Made by a program: the position numbers and the translations under genes
Notes under the pieces: model-generated
The model's database searches: none
The model's input: the letters and a program-made list of their open reading frames with translations, nothing else
Told to the model about the DNA's origin: nothing
Shown here: in pieces, positions 62,848 through 64,000 of the stretch
Numbering within the stretch: the stretch's first letter is position 1
Layout of the letters: the number at the start of each line of letters is the position of its first letter
DNA from: Pseudoips prasinana
Taxonomy: Eukaryota > Arthropoda > Insecta > Lepidoptera > Nolidae
Direction of reading: 5' to 3'
DNA: 64,000 nt
Assembly (NCBI GenBank): GCA_951640165.1
Contig: OX621265.1
Location: forward strand, 11,917,001-11,981,000

Positions 62848-64000
62848 GTGAAAAAAGTATCGGGAATGGATGATTTGTTTATGGTTCCAAATTCAAATTT
62901 TTGTTTTTTTCTTGTTGTTGTTAGATTGGCACAACTGTTTTCCATTTTGGCGCGGAGATCGAGTTGCATCTGTTATTTATATTAAATACAGTGCTGGTTT
63001 TAGTAATATCATATATAGTGTGTATTGCGAATTTCATAATGGACAAAAATATCGAACAAAGAGTTTGTCTTAAATTTTGCATCGCTAATGGAAGTTCGTG
63101 TTCAGAGTCACTGAAAATGTTACAAAAGGCTTACGGTGTATCGACTTTATCAAAAACTCGTGCTTATGAGTGGTTCAAAGCGTTCAAAAGAGGTCGAGAT
63201 GAGATGAAAGATTTGCCTCGCTCTGGTAGGCCATCAACGTCTGCAACTGAAGTTAACATCGCAAAAGTGAAAGAAATAGTGACTGAAAATCCTCATTCAA
63301 CTCTGAGAGAGATAACCGCCGAACTTTCTGTATCTCACGAGTCGATTCGTACCATTTTAACTAATCATTTGGGTATGAAACATGTTGCCGCTCGGCTAGT
63401 CCCAAAAGATCTGAATTTTCTCCAAAAACTCAATCGCATGAAAGTCGCTGTGGACATGGTAGAACGACTCAATTACGACCCAACATACATGAAACGCATT
63501 GTTACTGGTGACGAGACGTGGGTTTACGAGTTTGACAAGCAAACTAGTCAACAAGCTTCGGAGTGGCGCCTTCCAACTGAACTGAAACCGAAAAAACCAC
63601 GCCAAAGTCGATCAAAAGTCAAAGTCATGTTGACTGTTTTCTTCGACTATCGCGGTGTTGTGCACTCTGAATTCTTACCGGAAGATCGAACGGTAAATTA
63701 AGAATATTATTTGAGCGTTATGCGGCGTTTAAAAGAGCAAATTCGACGAAAAAGGCCAGATTTGTGGAAAGAAAATTCTTGGATTTTGCACCACGATAAT
63801 GCGCCATCGCACAAGGCCATCAATGTGAACGAATTTTTGACCAAACACTCAACAAATACCATCCAGCAACCACCATATTCACCAGATATGGCTCCAGATG
63901 ACTTCTTTCTTTTTCCTAAACTCAAATTACCAATTCGTGGTACCCGTTTTCAATCGGTAGAAGACATAAAGGAGAATTCGCGGCGAGAACTGAACTCAAT
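62848..64000 (+). pseudogene. Mariner transposase, one nonsense codon, cut by the window end
   Basis: Left TIR 'acattcagtgaaaaaagtat'. The frame from ATG 63039 encodes the paired-type DNA-binding N-terminus (MDKNIEQRV, RSGRPSTSATEVN, VSHESIRTILTNHLGMKHVA). TGDETWVYEFD holds the first catalytic Asp. A TAA at 63699-63701 stops it, but the same frame continues: EYYLSVMRRL, HHDNAPSHKA (second Asp), PYSPDMAPDDFFLFPKLK (third Asp, 34 residues later: DD34D). Open to 64000. Confidence 0.88.

Noticed and set aside
60819..62850. Signal-peptide exon of gene B
   Set aside because: Searched the minus strand for a short hydrophobic frame ending in phase 1 at a GT donor; the region is nearly all SINE, LINE and Helitron and no candidate was convincing.

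Overview
This is lepidopteran (moth or butterfly) nuclear DNA. The evidence is AT-rich introns with GT/AG junctions, and a dense mix of repeat types usual in that order: tRNA-derived SINEs, RTE-like 3' tails ending in (ATC)n, R1-, jockey- and CR1-like LINE fragments, Lep1-type Helitrons ending CTAG|T, mariners and palindromic MITEs. There are no bacterial-style genes, no CRISPR array and no rRNA. No free-standing tRNA gene was found; all tRNA-like box A/B signals lie in SINEs.

The host content is two tandem paralogous genes on the minus strand, assembled here exon by exon. Gene A (19565 down to 362) looks complete: 9 coding exons, 1968 nt, 655 codons plus stop. It encodes a signal peptide, three Ig-like (inferred) domains each split over two exons, a Ser/Thr-rich stalk, one transmembrane helix, and a 178-residue cytoplasmic tail with 10 tyrosines. 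Gene B (60818 down to 43141) has the same plan with two such domains, a 72-nt linker exon, a stalk, a transmembrane helix and a 169-residue tail with 15 tyrosines. Its signal-peptide exon was not found and probably lies beyond the window. The tails share blocks (PPQWxxNNYAN, TDDPNYCE, NVFDGSxY) and are rich in YxN motifs, the known docking motif of Grb2/Drk-type SH2 domains, with a few ITIM-like motifs. I do not recognise a named family; the best description is a pair of immune-type or adhesion-type tyrosine-signalling receptors.

Layout. 1-19.6 kb: gene A, its introns packed with SINEs, RTE tails, R1 and jockey LINEs and Helitrons. 19.7-22.0 kb: a jockey-like LINE inserted into a SINE. 22.0-25.0 kb: SINEs and an internally deleted mariner. 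25.2-26.8 kb: chimeric remnants of Helitron helicase. 28-39 kb: SINEs, LINE ends, an antisense LINE, and a tandem Helitron array. 39.5-42.8 kb: a transposon with an intact DDE_Tnp_4-like/SWIM transposase. 43.1-60.8 kb: gene B, with a TIR element nested in a copy of itself in one intron. 61-64 kb: SINE, LINE, Helitron and a mariner cut by the window edge.

A second theme is many short-spacer, near-perfect inverted duplications (fold-backs) of 14-75 bp arms, in TE and non-TE DNA alike. The clearest is a perfect 75-bp-arm hairpin beside a gene B splice donor.
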